DNA of 64,000 nucleotides, taken from Devosia sp. (GTDB lineage Bacteria > Pseudomonadota > Alphaproteobacteria > Rhizobiales > Devosiaceae). Shown here one piece after another: positions 32,295 through 41,098 of this stretch. Position numbers and translations under genes: made by a program. Positions within the stretch are counted from its first letter, which is position 1. Each line of letters begins with the position of its first letter. The stretch spans positions 62,001 through 126,000 of the forward strand of contig JADGNE010000030.1 in NCBI GenBank assembly GCA_015234425.1, given 5' to 3'. The notes beneath the pieces were generated by a model. It ran no database searches and was not told the origin of the DNA. It saw only the letters and a list, made by a program, of their open reading frames with translations.

Positions 32295-34811
32295 ATGCAC
32301 CACGACACCTCCCTGATCACGACAATCGTCGCAGGTCTGGTGCTGGCCTATATTTTCGGCATGATCGCCAACCGGCTGCGCCTGCCGCCGCTAGTGGGCT
32401 ATCTGTTCGCCGGTATTCTGGTGGGTCCGCATACGCCGGGCTTCGTGGCGGATCAGGAATTGGGCGCGCAGCTGGCCGAGCTGGGGGTGATCCTGCTTAT
32501 GTTCGGCGTCGGATTGCACTTCTCGCTCAAGGACTTGATGAGCGTGCGCGCGCTGGCCATTCCAGGCGCCGTCGCCCAGATCGGGTTGGCGACCCTGCTC
32601 GGCGCAGGTCTCGGGCTGCTCCTCGGCTGGTCGATCGGCGCGGCGCTGCTGTTCGGTCTGGCGCTGTCAGTGGCCTCCACAGTGGTGCTGCTCAAGGCGC
32701 TGCAGGACAGGCGCCTGATCGAAAGCGAGCGCGGACGCATCGCCGTGGGCTGGCTGATTGTCGAGGACCTTGCCATGGTCCTCGCTCTCGTTCTGGTGCC
32801 CGCCATTGCCAGCCTCTACGGCACCGACACCGGCATCCATGACCCCTTTGTTTCCTTCGTCGAGCGGCTGATCGGCGTTGAGGTCGGCATCTGGGGCGTG
32901 CTCACGCTAACCCTCGTCAAAGTGGCGGCTTTCGTGGGCTTCATGCTGATCGTCGGTCGTCGGCTCATTCCCTGGGCGCTGCACGCGACTGCACACACCG
33001 GCAGCCGCGAGCTGTTCCGACTGGCCGTGCTCGCCATTGCGCTCGGTGTGGCGCTGGGGTCGTCCGTGCTCTTCGGGGTTTCGCTGGCCCTGGGTGCGTT
33101 CTTTGCCGGCATGATCCTCTCGGAAAGCGAACTCAGCCATCGTGCCGCCAACGAAACCCTGCCGCTGCGTGACGCCTTTGCCGTGCTGTTCTTTGTGTCC
33201 GTGGGCATGCTGTTCGACCCGATGATCGTGGTCAATCAGCCGCTTCTGGTGCTGGCGACCGTGTTCATCATCGTCATCGGCAAGTCGCTGGCGGCCTTTG
33301 CCATCGTGCTGCTGTTCGGTCGGCCGGTGTCGACCGCCCTTACCATTTCGGCGAGCCTTGCGCAGATCGGCGAATTTTCCTTCATCCTGGCCAGCATGGG
33401 TGTGGCACTCGCCATCCTGCCGCAGGAGGGCCAGGATCTTATTCTCGTCGGCGCGCTGATCTCCATCGTTCTCAATCCGCTGGCCTTCTGGGGCGTCGAG
33501 GCCATACGGCCCCGGCTGGAAGCGCGCTTCGGCCAGAAGCGGAGCGTCGAGCCGGAAGGCCGGATCGAGCCGGGCGAGCTTTCCCGCGCTGCCGAGGGGC
33601 CCGCCACCACCGATATTCCGACGACTGCCGGGGTAGATCGCGGTGCCTTGGGCGCTGATGACGATACCGGCGAGCCGTCAGCGCAGACCGGCCACACAGT
33701 GCTTGTCGGCTATGGTCAGGTTGGGCGCATCGTCGCTGCTGGGCTCAAGGGTGAAGGCGCTGGCGTGGTTGTTATCGAGGACAGTGACCATGACGTGGCC
33801 GCCGCCCGCGCCGAGGGTTTTGAGGTGGTCTACGGCAACGCTGCCAGCGCCGATGTGCTAAAGCTCGCCAATCTGGGCGCCGCGCATAATCTTATCATCG
33901 CCATCTCCAATGCTTTCGAAGCCGGGTCGGTTTGCGCAAGCGGCCGCAAGCTCAACCCATCGATCTCGATCGTGGTGCGGGCCTATTCGGCCGAGGAAGA
34001 GGCATTTCTGCGCGATCTCGGCGCCACCAATGTGATCCGCGGCGAGCAGGAAATCGGCAGGGGCATTCTCACCCGTCTTAATGATGGAGCGGCCGTAAAG
34101 GAGCCCCTCGTTTCCGAGCCGGAGATCAAGCTGCCCGTTACGGAAAACCTCGTTGCGCAGGCGGCTGCGGCCGTTGTCGCGCCGGTTGCCGTGCGTGAGA
34201 GCACTGACGCTATCCTTTCGCCGGTTGACAGTGTCGAGGTCGTTGCCCCACCGGCCGAGATCGAAACGACGCCGGCACTGGAAGAGCCGGGGCTGCTGGA
34301 GGTCATCGAGGCACCGGTCGAAGACGAGACGCCCGTGCCTGTGCTGCCGTCCGTTCCCGAGGTCCTGCCCGAGGCGGAGATTGTAGCGATCACGCCTCAA
34401 ATCATTGGGGAGGCGCCGGCGGAGATCGACGAGCTCGTTGCTGTCGTCGAGCCAGACGCGGTTCAGGAGGCTCTTCCGTCCCCACACAGGGATGACGAAA
34501 GCTCCACGGGTTCTGAAAACGCAGAGCCTGTCGTCGACGCGCCCGAGATCGAGGCCGAAGCGGTAGAGACGACCATGGCAGACCAGGCCGAGGCCGGGTT
34601 TGAGGACGGTGACGTTGTCATGGACGCGCCGACGGCTCCTCCCCCGGGGGAGGAAGAGGCTGTCGTGGAGGAAGCGGTGGGGCCGGCGCCGCTGGACGAG
34701 GAATTGCAGGAACCGGATAGTGGCAATGTGCCGGACCCGGTCAATGCGGAAGACGAGAAAACCAAGAGTGAGGCGGAAGTGCCGCCCGTCATGCCTGAAC
34801 CCAAGCCCTGA
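32295..34811 (+). CDS. CPA2 family cation:proton antiporter (YbaL/Kef-like) with long acidic tail
   Basis: An 838-residue inner-membrane transporter. About twelve hydrophobic helices fill residues 1-400 (Na/H exchanger fold). After a linker comes a cytoplasmic RCK/TrkA-N domain with the Rossmann motif TVLVGYGQVGRIVAAGL. Family members such as YbaL are about 550-600 residues. Here residues from about 610 to 838 are extra: Pro-, Glu-, Val- and Ala-rich, strongly acidic and without predicted structure. I prefer the ATG at 32295 because AGGAG lies 8 bases upstream; 32259 would add 12 residues. It should exchange K+ or Na+ for H+ under nucleotide control. Confidence 0.85.
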   Translation: MHHDTSLITTIVAGLVLAYIFGMIANRLRLPPLVGYLFAGILVGPHTPGFVADQELGAQLAELGVILLMFGVGLHFSLKDLMSVRALAIPGAVAQIGLATLLGAGLGLLLGWSIGAALLFGLALSVASTVVLLKALQDRRLIESERGRIAVGWLIVEDLAMVLALVLVPAIASLYGTDTGIHDPFVSFVERLIGVEVGIWGVLTLTLVKVAAFVGFMLIVGRRLIPWALHATAHTGSRELFRLAVLAIALGVALGSSVLFGVSLALGAFFAGMILSESELSHRAANETLPLRDAFAVLFFVSVGMLFDPMIVVNQPLLVLATVFIIVIGKSLAAFAIVLLFGRPVSTALTISASLAQIGEFSFILASMGVALAILPQEGQDLILVGALISIVLNPLAFWGVEAIRPRLEARFGQKRSVEPEGRIEPGELSRAAEGPATTDIPTTAGVDRGALGADDDTGEPSAQTGHTVLVGYGQVGRIVAAGLKGEGAGVVVIEDSDHDVAAARAEGFEVVYGNAASADVLKLANLGAAHNLIIAISNAFEAGSVCASGRKLNPSISIVVRAYSAEEEAFLRDLGATNVIRGEQEIGRGILTRLNDGAAVKEPLVSEPEIKLPVTENLVAQAAAAVVAPVAVRESTDAILSPVDSVEVVAPPAEIETTPALEEPGLLEVIEAPVEDETPVPVLPSVPEVLPEAEIVAITPQIIGEAPAEIDELVAVVEPDAVQEALPSPHRDDESSTGSENAEPVVDAPEIEAEAVETTMADQAEAGFEDGDVVMDAPTAPPPGEEEAVVEEAVGPAPLDEELQEPDSGNVPDPVNAEDEKTKSEAEVPPVMPEPKP

Positions 34812-34842
34812 CCGGGAACTGGGTCAGGCCGTGTGAGGACCA

Positions 34843-35277
34843 ATGATTTCGCAAAAGGCCAAATATGCGCTCCGGGCTCTGGTATCGCTGGCGCGTGCCG
34901 GGCGGGGGGAAAGCCGGATGATCGGGGAGATTTCGCGGGACCAGGCCATCCCGAAGAAATTTCTCGAGCAGATCCTGCTGGAGCTCAAGCGGGCGGGCTA
35001 TGTGTCGAGCCGGCGGGGCCGCATGGGTGGCTATGAGCTGGTCAAGGCACCCGAGGAGATCATGTATGGCGAAGTGCTGCGCCTGATCGACGGGCCGATC
35101 GCGCCGCTGCCGTGTCTCTCCAAGATCGCCTATCGCAAATGCGAGGATTGCCAGGACGAGGCGTCGTGCGAAATCCGCCACGTCTTCGAGCGGGTGACAC
35201 TGGCCACCCGCGATGTTCTGGACCGGACGAGCCTTGCCGACTCGCTGCGTCTTGAGGATCTGGACGTCGCTTCCTAG
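34843..35277 (+). CDS. Rrf2 family transcriptional regulator
   Basis: A 144-residue winged-helix DNA-binding protein. The N-terminal MISQKAKYALRALVSLA is the Rrf2 start helix, and SRRGRMGGYEL is the wing. The cysteines C91, C100, C103 and C109 (PLPCLSKI, RKCEDCQDEASC) resemble the cluster-ligand region of Rrf2 sensors (IscR, NsrR, RirA), with four Cys instead of three. It could sense Fe-S clusters, NO or redox. No iron-sulfur assembly genes are adjacent, so the regulon cannot be guessed. It starts 31 bases after the antiporter stop and may be co-transcribed with it. Confidence 0.9.
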   Translation: MISQKAKYALRALVSLARAGRGESRMIGEISRDQAIPKKFLEQILLELKRAGYVSSRRGRMGGYELVKAPEEIMYGEVLRLIDGPIAPLPCLSKIAYRKCEDCQDEASCEIRHVFERVTLATRDVLDRTSLADSLRLEDLDVAS

Positions 35278-35304
35278 GGCGACTGACAGCGCGGCAGAAG
35301 GTGA

Positions 35305-35327
35305 ATTGCCCGGATGAACCGGGCAAT
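35305..35327. repeat. short palindromic intergenic repeat, copy B
   Basis: ATTGCCCGG (35305-35313) and CCGGGCAAT (35319-35327) form a 9-bp hairpin with loop ATGAA. The arms are identical to copy A at 28597-28619. It lies between the convergent Rrf2 and purU genes, where it may also act as a transcription block. Confidence 0.75.
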
Positions 35328-35354
35328 GTCGGCGCTGGTAGAGAGCGAGCGCTT

Positions 35355-36206
<852 letters not shown>

Positions 36207-36274
36207 GCAGGCAGCTCCCATGAATTCTGCCCAGCGGTATCAAGGCCTTGAGTGTTTTCGTCAAGGGGGAACAG

Positions 36275-36303
36275 AAAAGGGCCGCCCGCAATGGACAGCC
36301 CTT
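36275..36303 (-). terminator. intrinsic terminator after the 23-codon ORF
   Basis: On the minus strand AAGGGC (36303-36298) pairs with GCCCTT (36282-36277), and the T-run continues to 36275. The loop is 15 bases and has extra pairing in its base. It lies 38 bases after the stop of the small ORF and upstream of purU, so it would separate the two transcripts. Confidence 0.65.
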
Positions 36304-36341
36304 CCCTGAGTCTATGGCCTCAAGGGCCCAGGAGGTGGGTG

Positions 36342-36413
36342 TTAGCCGAGATCACTCCCAGTCAACACGTTAAATCCCAGACCTTCTTCGAGCACCAAAA
36401 TCTCATAAGACAC
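36342..36413 (-). CDS. 23-residue small protein with near-perfect Shine-Dalgarno
   Basis: A GTG-started frame of 23 sense codons plus TAA. It starts MSYEILVLEE and ends GSDLG. The ribosome site AAAGGAGGTGATCC (36428-36415 on the minus strand) is complementary to 14 bases of the 16S rRNA 3' end, with AGGAGG seven bases from the start codon. A terminator follows at 36303-36275. This gives a complete small gene unit between potI and purU. The peptide is amphipathic with three acidic residues near the middle and no signal peptide or cysteine. I do not recognise it. It may be a small protein, a leader peptide or a peptide precursor. Confidence 0.6.
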   Translation of the reverse strand: MSYEILVLEEGLGFNVLTGSDLG

Positions 36414-36564
36414 TGGATCACCTCCTTTTAGTTGGTTGAACATGACAACAGACTGGCCCCGAAGACTTCTCTTGTCTAGTCACAAAACAGTCACGCCGGA
36501 AAAGCGGCGGGTTCAACTGGTTTTCCTTGGAGGAGGGAGGGGATCAAGAGGGGAAGAAGAGGTG

Positions 36565-36591
36565 TCGCGCCCGGGTGCGATCCGGGCGCGA
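36565..36591 (-). terminator. strong stem-loop after potI
   Basis: TCGCGCCCGG (36565-36574) pairs with CCGGGCGCGA (36582-36591) around a 7-base loop. It starts 11 bases after the potI stop on the minus strand. There is no T-run, so it may need Rho or serve mRNA stability. Confidence 0.55.
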
Positions 36592-36601
36592 AAGAAGAGC
36601 G

Positions 36602-37414
36602 CTAGCTGCGGGCTCTCTTCGGCTTGCCGCGCAGCTGGATGATCGTTGCGGTGAGAACGCCGAGGGCGACAATACCGATGATGATGGTCGCCAGCGCATT
36701 GACGTCAGGCGAGACGCCGAGGCGGACCTTGGAGAAGATCAGCATGGGCAGGGTGGACGAGCCCGGGCCAGAGACGAAGCTGGCAATGACCAGATCATCG
36801 AGCGAGAGGGTGAAGGCCAGGAGCCAGCCCGAGACCAGCGCCGGAGCGATGATGGGCAGGGTAATGTCGAAGAAGGTGCGGACCGGCGAGGCGCCCAAGT
36901 CCATGGCTGCTTCCTCGACGCTGCGGTCGAAGTCGGAGAGGCGCGACTGCACCACGACGGCGACATAGGCGGTGCAGAAGGTCGCGTGGGCGATGATGAT
37001 GGTCATCATGCCACGACCCTGTGGCCAGCCGAGTACGCTCTCCATTGCCACAAACAGCAGCAGCAGCGAGAGGCCGGTGATGACATCGGGCATGACCAGC
37101 GGGGCCGAGACCATGCCGGAGAACAGCGTGCGCCCCTTGAAGCGGCGGAAGCGCACCAATGCCACGGCGGCGAGGGTGCCCAGCACAAGGGCGATCGTCG
37201 CCGTGATGGCGGCGATCTGCAGGCTCAGCCAGGTGGCGTTGAGCATCTGCGCGTCCTGGAACAGTTCGCCATACCATTTGAGCGAGAAGCCGGTCCACAC
37301 GGTCACGAGGCGGTTTTCGTTGAACGAGAACAGCACCAGCGAAACGATGGGCGCGTAGAGGAAGGCGAAGCCGAGGACGGCAGCGATGGGGAGGAACCAG
37401 CCACGACGGAACAT
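36602..37414 (-). CDS. potI: putrescine ABC transporter permease PotI
   Basis: A 270-residue inner-membrane permease with six hydrophobic helices. It has the EAA loop towards the C-terminus (VEEAAMDLGASPVRTFFDITLP), which docks the ATPase. Together with PotH it forms the membrane channel of the putrescine importer. I chose the ATG at 37414, one base after the potH stop and with GGAG eight bases upstream; the longer frame to 37477 overlaps potH. It is the last gene of the potFGHI operon, followed by a stable stem-loop. Confidence 0.9.
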   Translation of the reverse strand: MFRRGWFLPIAAVLGFAFLYAPIVSLVLFSFNENRLVTVWTGFSLKWYGELFQDAQMLNATWLSLQIAAITATIALVLGTLAAVALVRFRRFKGRTLFSGMVSAPLVMPDVITGLSLLLLFVAMESVLGWPQGRGMMTIIIAHATFCTAYVAVVVQSRLSDFDRSVEEAAMDLGASPVRTFFDITLPIIAPALVSGWLLAFTLSLDDLVIASFVSGPGSSTLPMLIFSKVRLGVSPDVNALATIIIGIVALGVLTATIIQLRGKPKRARS

Positions 37415-37415
37415 G

Positions 37416-38369
37416 CTACTTCTCCACCACGGCGTTCTGGAACCGCTGCAACAGCATGATCGGCACCACCACGACAACCAGCATGGCGCAGGCCACTGCG
37501 GCCGCGCGCGGCCAGTTGGTCGCTGTGAAGAACTCGTCCCACAACACGCGCCCGATCATCAGGGTTTCAGGGCCGCCGAGCAGCGAAGGTATGACGAACT
37601 CGCCGATTGCCGGGATAAACACCAGCATGGAGCCGGCGACAATGCCGGGCACGGACAGCGGCAGGGTAATCGACAGAAAGGTGCGCAGCGGGCGCGCGCC
37701 GAGATCGGCCGAGGCCTCGAGGAGCGAGTCGTCGAGTTTCACCAGCGTGGTGAAGAGCGGCAGGATCATGAAGGGAAGGTACGTGTAGACGAGGCCGACA
37801 TAGACGGCGAAGTCGGTCTGCATCATCACCAGCGGCTCAATGCCGAAGAGGCCAAGGAACTGGTTGATCACGCCATTGCCGCGCATGAAGCCGGTCAGCG
37901 CATATACGCGCAGCAGCAGCGAGGTGAAGAAGGGCAGGATCACCAGCATCAGCAGGATGTTGCGCCATTGTCCCGGCGCGCGGGCAATGAAATAGGCCAT
38001 CGGGTAGCCGATAAGCAGGGTGATCACCGTCGCGATGGCGGCGATGCGGATCGAGCTGAGATAGGCCGCGACATAGAGATTGTCGGTGAAGAGGCGGATG
38101 TAGTTGTTGAGGTGCAGGGTCAGCTGCACCGTGCCTTCGTCGGTCTTCAGAAGGGGCGAGAAGGGCGGGCGGCCGAACTGCTTGGTGGCGAGCGAAATGC
38201 CGAACACCACGAACAGCGGGATGAGGAAAAACACCAGCAGCCAGATGAACGGCGCGGCGAGCACCAGCATGCGCCCGGTGATGCCGACCTTGGCCAGGCC
38301 GCGCTCGACCGCGTTCCAGGGCTTGAGGCGTCGGGGTGGCGGGATGGTGGGGGCGTGTGTGTTGGTCAT
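37416..38369 (-). CDS. potH: putrescine ABC transporter permease PotH
   Basis: A 317-residue permease with a first cytoplasmic stretch, a helix at about 30-52, a long periplasmic part and five more helices. The ATPase-docking EAA loop is LLEASADLGARPLRTFLSIT. Its ATG overlaps the stop of potG by four bases (ATGA), and the next gene starts one base after its stop, so expression is tightly linked. It partners with PotI in the channel for polyamine uptake. Confidence 0.92.
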   Translation of the reverse strand: MTNTHAPTIPPPRRLKPWNAVERGLAKVGITGRMLVLAAPFIWLLVFFLIPLFVVFGISLATKQFGRPPFSPLLKTDEGTVQLTLHLNNYIRLFTDNLYVAAYLSSIRIAAIATVITLLIGYPMAYFIARAPGQWRNILLMLVILPFFTSLLLRVYALTGFMRGNGVINQFLGLFGIEPLVMMQTDFAVYVGLVYTYLPFMILPLFTTLVKLDDSLLEASADLGARPLRTFLSITLPLSVPGIVAGSMLVFIPAIGEFVIPSLLGGPETLMIGRVLWDEFFTATNWPRAAAVACAMLVVVVVPIMLLQRFQNAVVEK

Positions 38370-39517
38370 ACCGTCAGCACCGAGCCAGCGTTACCTTCCC
38401 AGGTAACATAGACCGTTTCTTCCCAGGTGATGGCATCGGGATTGCCGCGGACCGAGTTGGTCTGGCTGACGCGGATGCGTTTGCCGCTCTCGAGCGCCAC
38501 CTGATAGACAGAGATATCGCCGAGATAGGCGATTTCCTCGACGACGCCGGTCGTCACATTGGCATTGTGCGGGTTTTCGGGCTTTTCGCGGCTGAGCGAC
38601 ATCTTCTCCGGGCGGATCGCCCACCAGAGGATCTGGTCCGGCGCGCAGTCGACGCCGTGGCTGACATAGATATCGCAGCCCAATTCGGCCGAGCGAATGC
38701 GGACGTGGTCCGGCTCGTCCTCGGTGACCGTGCCCTCGACCATATTGGCCGAGCCGATGAAATTGGCGACGAAACGGGAGTTCGGATATTCGTAGACGTC
38801 GGTGGGCTCGCCGATCATGACGATTTCGCCCTGGTTCATGACGCCGATGCGGGTGGCCAGGGTCATGGCCTCTTCCTGGTCATGGGTCACGACCACGAAG
38901 GTCACACCGAGCTGTTCCTGGATCTTGACCAGTTCAAACTGGGTTTCTTCGCGCAGCTTCTTGTCGAGCGCGCCGAGCGGCTCGTCGAGCAGCAGCAGTT
39001 TCGGTCGCTTGGCGAGGGCGCGGGCGAGGGCCACGCGCTGGCGCTGGCCGCCGGAGAGCTGGTGCGGCTTGCGCTTGCCGTAGTCCTGCAGCTTGACGAG
39101 GGTCAGCAGTTCGGCCACGCGCGCCTCGATCTCGGGCTTGGGGAGGTTGTCGCGCTTGAGGCCATAGGCAATGTTCTGCTCGACGGTCATATGCGGGAAG
39201 AGCGCATAGGACTGGAACATCATGTTCACTGGCCGGTTGTAGGGCGGCACTTCGGTCATGTCCTGACCGTCGATCTCGATCGTGCCCGAGGAGGGCGTCT
39301 CGAACCCGGCGAGCATGCGCAGGAGCGTCGACTTGCCGGAGCCCGATCCGCCCAGGAGGCAGAAGAGTTCGGAGCGGTAGATGTCGAGCGAGACATCATT
39401 GACCGCCGACACGTCGCCGAACTTCTTGGAGACGTTCTTGATGCGCACAAACGGCTTGTTGTGCGCCGCGTCGCGCCAAGGGCGGGTGTCGATCGCGAGC
39501 TGGGGCTTCTTCGCCAT
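38366..39517 (-). CDS. potG: putrescine ABC transporter ATP-binding protein PotG
   Basis: A 383-residue ATPase. Walker A is GGSGSGKST, the signature is LSGGQRQRVALARAL, Walker B is LLLLDEPLGALD and the switch histidine is in VVTHDQEEA. The C-terminal TOBE-like domain has DQILWWAIRPEKMSL, typical of the PotA/PotG group. It energises PotH-PotI. It is separated from potF by 57 bases holding a stem-loop, so potF may be produced in excess. Polyamine specificity is inferred from the PotF partner. Confidence 0.93.
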   Translation of the reverse strand: MAKKPQLAIDTRPWRDAAHNKPFVRIKNVSKKFGDVSAVNDVSLDIYRSELFCLLGGSGSGKSTLLRMLAGFETPSSGTIEIDGQDMTEVPPYNRPVNMMFQSYALFPHMTVEQNIAYGLKRDNLPKPEIEARVAELLTLVKLQDYGKRKPHQLSGGQRQRVALARALAKRPKLLLLDEPLGALDKKLREETQFELVKIQEQLGVTFVVVTHDQEEAMTLATRIGVMNQGEIVMIGEPTDVYEYPNSRFVANFIGSANMVEGTVTEDEPDHVRIRSAELGCDIYVSHGVDCAPDQILWWAIRPEKMSLSREKPENPHNANVTTGVVEEIAYLGDISVYQVALESGKRIRVSQTNSVRGNPDAITWEETVYVTWEGNAGSVLTV

Positions 39518-39540
39518 GGCGGACTCTACCGGAAAGGATG

Positions 39541-39564
39541 AAGGGGCGGCTGGCGCCGCCCCTT
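39541..39564 (-). promoter_or_regulatory. intercistronic stem-loop between potF and potG
   Basis: AAGGGGCGGC (39541-39550) pairs perfectly with GCCGCCCCTT (39555-39564) around a 4-base loop. No T-run follows, so it is better read as an mRNA-stabilising or partial-termination hairpin. It would let the binding protein exceed the other subunits. Confidence 0.65.
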
Positions 39565-39574
39565 GGTCAAACTA

Positions 39575-40657
39575 TTACTGGCCCGTTTTGATGCGGGTCC
39601 ATGTGCGGGTCAAGGTCTCTTCGTAATCGGGGCTGTGCGCCTTCATCACGAACGCCTTGGCGATGGTCTCTGCCGGCGGATAGATGCCCGGGTTCGACTT
39701 GACTTCTTCGTCCACGAACTCGAGCGCCGGCAGGTTCGGGTTGGCGTAATAGACGTAGTTGGTGATGGCGGCAACAACCTCGGGCTCGAGGATGTAATTG
39801 ATGAACTTGTGGGCGTTCTCGGGATGGGGTGCATCCGCCGGAATGGCCAAGAAGTCAAACAGGGTCGCGGCGCCTTCGGTGGGGATCAGGTACTGGATCT
39901 CAGTGCCTTCGGCAGCATTGTCGGAGGCGATGAAAATGTCACCCGAGTAGCCCAGCGACAGGCAGACTTCGCCATTGCCCAGGTCGTCGATGTACTGGGA
40001 CGAGTGGAAATAGCGGATATGGGGCTTGATCGAGTTCATCAGCTCTTCGGCCTTGGCCAGATCGTCCGAGCTTTCCGAATTGGGATCGAGGCCGAGATAG
40101 TGCAGGGCGATGCCCATGACTTCGGACGGGCTGTCGAGCACGGTCACGCCGCAGGAGGCGAGCTTTTCGATCACTTCGGGCTTGAACAGGAGATCCCAGC
40201 TGTCCAGCGGTGCGTCGGCACCCAGCGCAGCCTCGACCTTGGCAGTGTTGTAGCCGAGGCCGATGGTGTTGATCATATAGGGGACGGCGTGCGCATTGTC
40301 CGGATCCTGCGCGGTGGCGGTCGCCATGACGGCGGGATCGAGATTGCCCAGATTGGTGAGCTTTGACTTGTCGAGCGGCAGGATCAGGCCGGCCATGATC
40401 TGGCGTTCGAGGAAATTGCCCGACGGCACGACGATGTCGTAGCCCGAATTGCCGGCCAGGAGCTTGGCGTCGACGATCTCGTTGCTGTCGTAAACGTCGT
40501 AATTGACCTTGATGCCGGTCTCCGCCTCAAAATTGGCGATCGTGTCCTCGGCGATATAGTCGGACCAGTTGTAAATGTTCAGGACGGGTTCTTCCTGAGC
40601 AAGAGCGGAGCTGGCGGCCAGCACAGCGCCCAGGGCAATGGCGAGCGACTTCTTCAT
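39575..40657 (-). CDS. potF: putrescine ABC transporter substrate-binding protein PotF
   Basis: A 360-residue periplasmic binding protein with a signal peptide (MKKSLAIALGAVLAASSALA, cleaved before QEE). The mature N-terminus VLNIYNWSDYIAEDTIANFE is characteristic of PotD/PotF proteins. EIVDAKLLAGNSGYDIVVPSG and YMINTIGLGYN line the binding cleft. Putrescine is the likely ligand, though spermidine or another polyamine is possible. I chose the ATG at 40657 because the signal peptide begins there; a longer frame to 40696 is untypical. The promoter lies upstream in the 441-base gap to psuG. Confidence 0.92.
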   Translation of the reverse strand: MKKSLAIALGAVLAASSALAQEEPVLNIYNWSDYIAEDTIANFEAETGIKVNYDVYDSNEIVDAKLLAGNSGYDIVVPSGNFLERQIMAGLILPLDKSKLTNLGNLDPAVMATATAQDPDNAHAVPYMINTIGLGYNTAKVEAALGADAPLDSWDLLFKPEVIEKLASCGVTVLDSPSEVMGIALHYLGLDPNSESSDDLAKAEELMNSIKPHIRYFHSSQYIDDLGNGEVCLSLGYSGDIFIASDNAAEGTEIQYLIPTEGAATLFDFLAIPADAPHPENAHKFINYILEPEVVAAITNYVYYANPNLPALEFVDEEVKSNPGIYPPAETIAKAFVMKAHSPDYEETLTRTWTRIKTGQ

Positions 40658-40843
40658 ATTGGGGTGTCTCCTGCAACGGATATATAGTGGAGGCAATGGC
40701 GTCTGGGATGACGGCCGTTTGGCGCAGAACGCCTGTAACGCGGAAAGAGCCGCGGCTCAGCCCCGGGGGCTCATCTTTGAGTACCCGGAATATCAGGAAT
40801 GGGGGTCTGAAGGGACGTCTCGGAAGCGCGCCCGGAGGCGGCC

Positions 40844-40865
40844 GGCAAATTCGCTGCAATTTGCC
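40844..40865. promoter_or_regulatory. AT-rich stem-loop in the potF leader region
   Basis: GGCAAATT (40844-40851) pairs with AATTTGCC (40858-40865) around CGCTGC. It lies about 190-210 bases upstream of the potF start. It could be a protein-binding site or part of an RNA leader. Confidence 0.3.
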
Positions 40866-40951
40866 CGGGTCCGGGCTCACATCGAGGCGCATAATGTGCA
40901 CCATCAATAATGGGTGTCGTCAGCGAAGTGACCTTTCCGCTCGTCAGTGGG

Positions 40952-40971
40952 CGCCAAATTATCGCCAAATT
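40952..40971. promoter_or_regulatory. direct repeat CGCCAAATT, two copies one helical turn apart
   Basis: CGCCAAATT at 40952-40960 and at 40963-40971 are 11 bases apart, on the same face of the helix. They lie about 130-150 bases before psuG. This may be a regulator site. No regulator gene is adjacent. Confidence 0.28.
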
Positions 40972-41098
40972 CGGGGGGCGGCAAGGCGGCGTGGCGGAAG
41001 TTTTTGCAGACTTGACCATAGATGATGCAGCAGCGCACAACCGTGACGCCAGTGCTGCCCGCGCAGCGGCAAACCGCGTTCAGGAGCCATGAAATTCC

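Larger units (their letters stand above)
40658..41098. other. 441-base divergent intergenic region potF/psuG
   Basis: It carries the promoters of two divergent operons. A TATATAT stretch at 40681-40687 is a possible -10 for potF. GAGCCGCGGCTC (40747-40758) is a perfect palindrome, and AGCCCC-G-GGGGCT (40759-40771) follows directly. A hairpin GGCAAATT/AATTTGCC spans 40844-40865. CGCCAAATT occurs twice, at 40952 and 40963. A 60-codon frame at 40910-41092 has no family features and no clear ribosome site, so I do not call it a gene. Confidence 0.55.

Noticed and set aside
36413-36428. 16-base identity to the 16S rRNA 3' end read on the plus strand, possibly an rRNA fragment or integration scar
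   Set aside because: Identity stops abruptly on both sides and the reverse strand forms a Shine-Dalgarno with correct spacing to an ORF, which explains it better.
36527-39541. Long plus-strand frames opposite potI, potH and potG
   Set aside because: All three minus-strand genes have clear ABC-transporter motifs. The antisense frames are low-complexity Gln/Glu/His/Arg strings.
40910-41092. 60-codon frame upstream of psuG
   Set aside because: Weak ribosome site, no recognisable family, and it lies in a promoter region with palindromes. Kept as non-coding unless conserved in relatives.
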